Origin: Cyanobacteria bacterium FACHB-DQ100
GTDB taxonomy: Bacteria > Cyanobacteriota > Cyanobacteriia > Leptolyngbyales > Leptolyngbyaceae
NCBI GenBank assembly: GCA_014695195.1
Contig: JACJNW010000039.1
Coordinates: 282,132-346,131, forward strand
Direction: 5' to 3'
DNA: 64,000 nucleotides
The position numbers and the translations under genes were made by a program. The notes under the pieces are model-generated. The model did not search any database. It saw nothing but the letters and a program-made list of their open reading frames with translations, and was not told where the DNA came from. Below are positions 63,731 to 64,000 of this stretch, piece by piece; the stretch's first letter is position 1; every line of letters begins with the position of its first letter.

Positions 63731-64000
63731 TCTCCGGTGACAAAAGCTTGCATCTTCCATTCACCACTGTCTTTGTTAAACAAAACTCGATATCCAATCG
63801 GGCTGTAAGCATATCGGCTCGAAACAAATCCACGTCGATTATTAGATAAAACGATCGGTATCCAGCCGTTGGAATTATCGAGTCTTAAAGTTGTTGATTT
63901 CTCCGTGTCAGAGGCGTTTTGAAAAGCGGTTGTGTCGTATTTCACAATCTCGTTTGTTAGCGTTGCGATCGCGGCTGAATTCGTATTGGGCTGCGATCGA
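63727..64000 (-). CDS. Partial protein with SH3-like C-terminal domain (5' end outside window)
   Basis: The minus-strand frame is open from the window edge to a TAG at 63727-63729, giving at least 90 residues. The visible C terminus resembles a bacterial SH3 domain (TTLRLDNSNGWIPIVLSNNR followed by RGFVSSRYAY) and ends IGYRVLFNKDSGEWKMQAFVTGD. The part before it is Ser/Thr/Ala-rich. Probably an exported cell-wall-associated or YgiM-type protein; the N terminus is not visible. A GTG at 63945 is internal, not the start. Confidence 0.7.
   Translation of the reverse strand, partial: RSQPNTNSAAIATLTNEIVKYDTTAFQNASDTEKSTTLRLDNSNGWIPIVLSNNRRGFVSSRYAYSPIGYRVLFNKDSGEWKMQAFVTGD

Overview
This is chromosomal DNA from a phycobilisome-containing cyanobacterium, probably a filamentous Leptolyngbya-like lineage. 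The case rests on photosystem I psaD, a form IB rbcL-rbcX-rbcS operon, the phycobilin lyase cpcT, the sulfolipid pair sqdB/sqdX, an acyl-lipid desaturase, and very frequent HIP1 octamers (GCGATCGC) throughout. The genus is an inference; no 16S gene is present.

Regions from left to right. 1-9 kb: the 3' part of a pcrA/uvrD helicase gene, a Uma2 protein, a NarL-type response regulator, trpE, psaD, a DICT-GAF histidine kinase and ispF. 9-17 kb: a BlaI repressor/M56 protease pair resembling PetR/PetP, lpxD abutting rlmD, sqdB-sqdX, cpcT and a lipoprotein esterase. 17-21 kb: the RuBisCO operon with its terminator. 20.7-25.5 kb: a first exbB-exbD pair, a methyltransferase gene broken by one in-frame stop followed in frame by an antitoxin-like fragment, a DUF2993 protein and a peptidoglycan amidase. 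25.5-33 kb: a large VCBS/CARDB surface protein, cobO, a deoxyhypusine-synthase-family protein, a BrnT/BrnA-like toxin-antitoxin module and a second exbB-exbD pair. 33-41.6 kb: thyX, a TPR protein, a YdcF protein, DUF2288 and DUF4168 proteins, ftsQ-ftsZ, a 21-bp tandem repeat, moeA and mtnA.

The most interesting region runs from 41.7 to 56.3 kb. An intact tRNA-Ala(GGC) gene is followed about 14 kb later, in the same orientation, by a 47-bp copy of its 3' end with one mismatch. That is the layout left by integration into a tRNA gene. Between the two copies is a complete cellulose-synthesis and export locus: a beta-barrel protein, a TPR protein, a GH8 endoglucanase, BcsB and a PilZ-containing BcsA. 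It also holds two unrecognised accessory proteins. Decayed IS630-family transposases lie at both edges, and a GGTGGTAAC-rich repeat region lies near the right edge. The barrel and TPR genes look like BcsC divided into two overlapping genes. HIP1 sites persist inside the segment, so if it was acquired the donor was probably another cyanobacterium.

56.4-64 kb: a desaturase gene divergent from an unusual TetR regulator that carries a degenerate tyrosine-recombinase-like C-terminal half, with two palindromic operators between them. Then dnaG, an HD hydrolase, a SagB-type double nitroreductase, a pentapeptide-repeat protein, and the 3' end of an SH3-like gene cut by the window edge.

All functional names come from reading motifs and overall similarity by eye; no database search was run.
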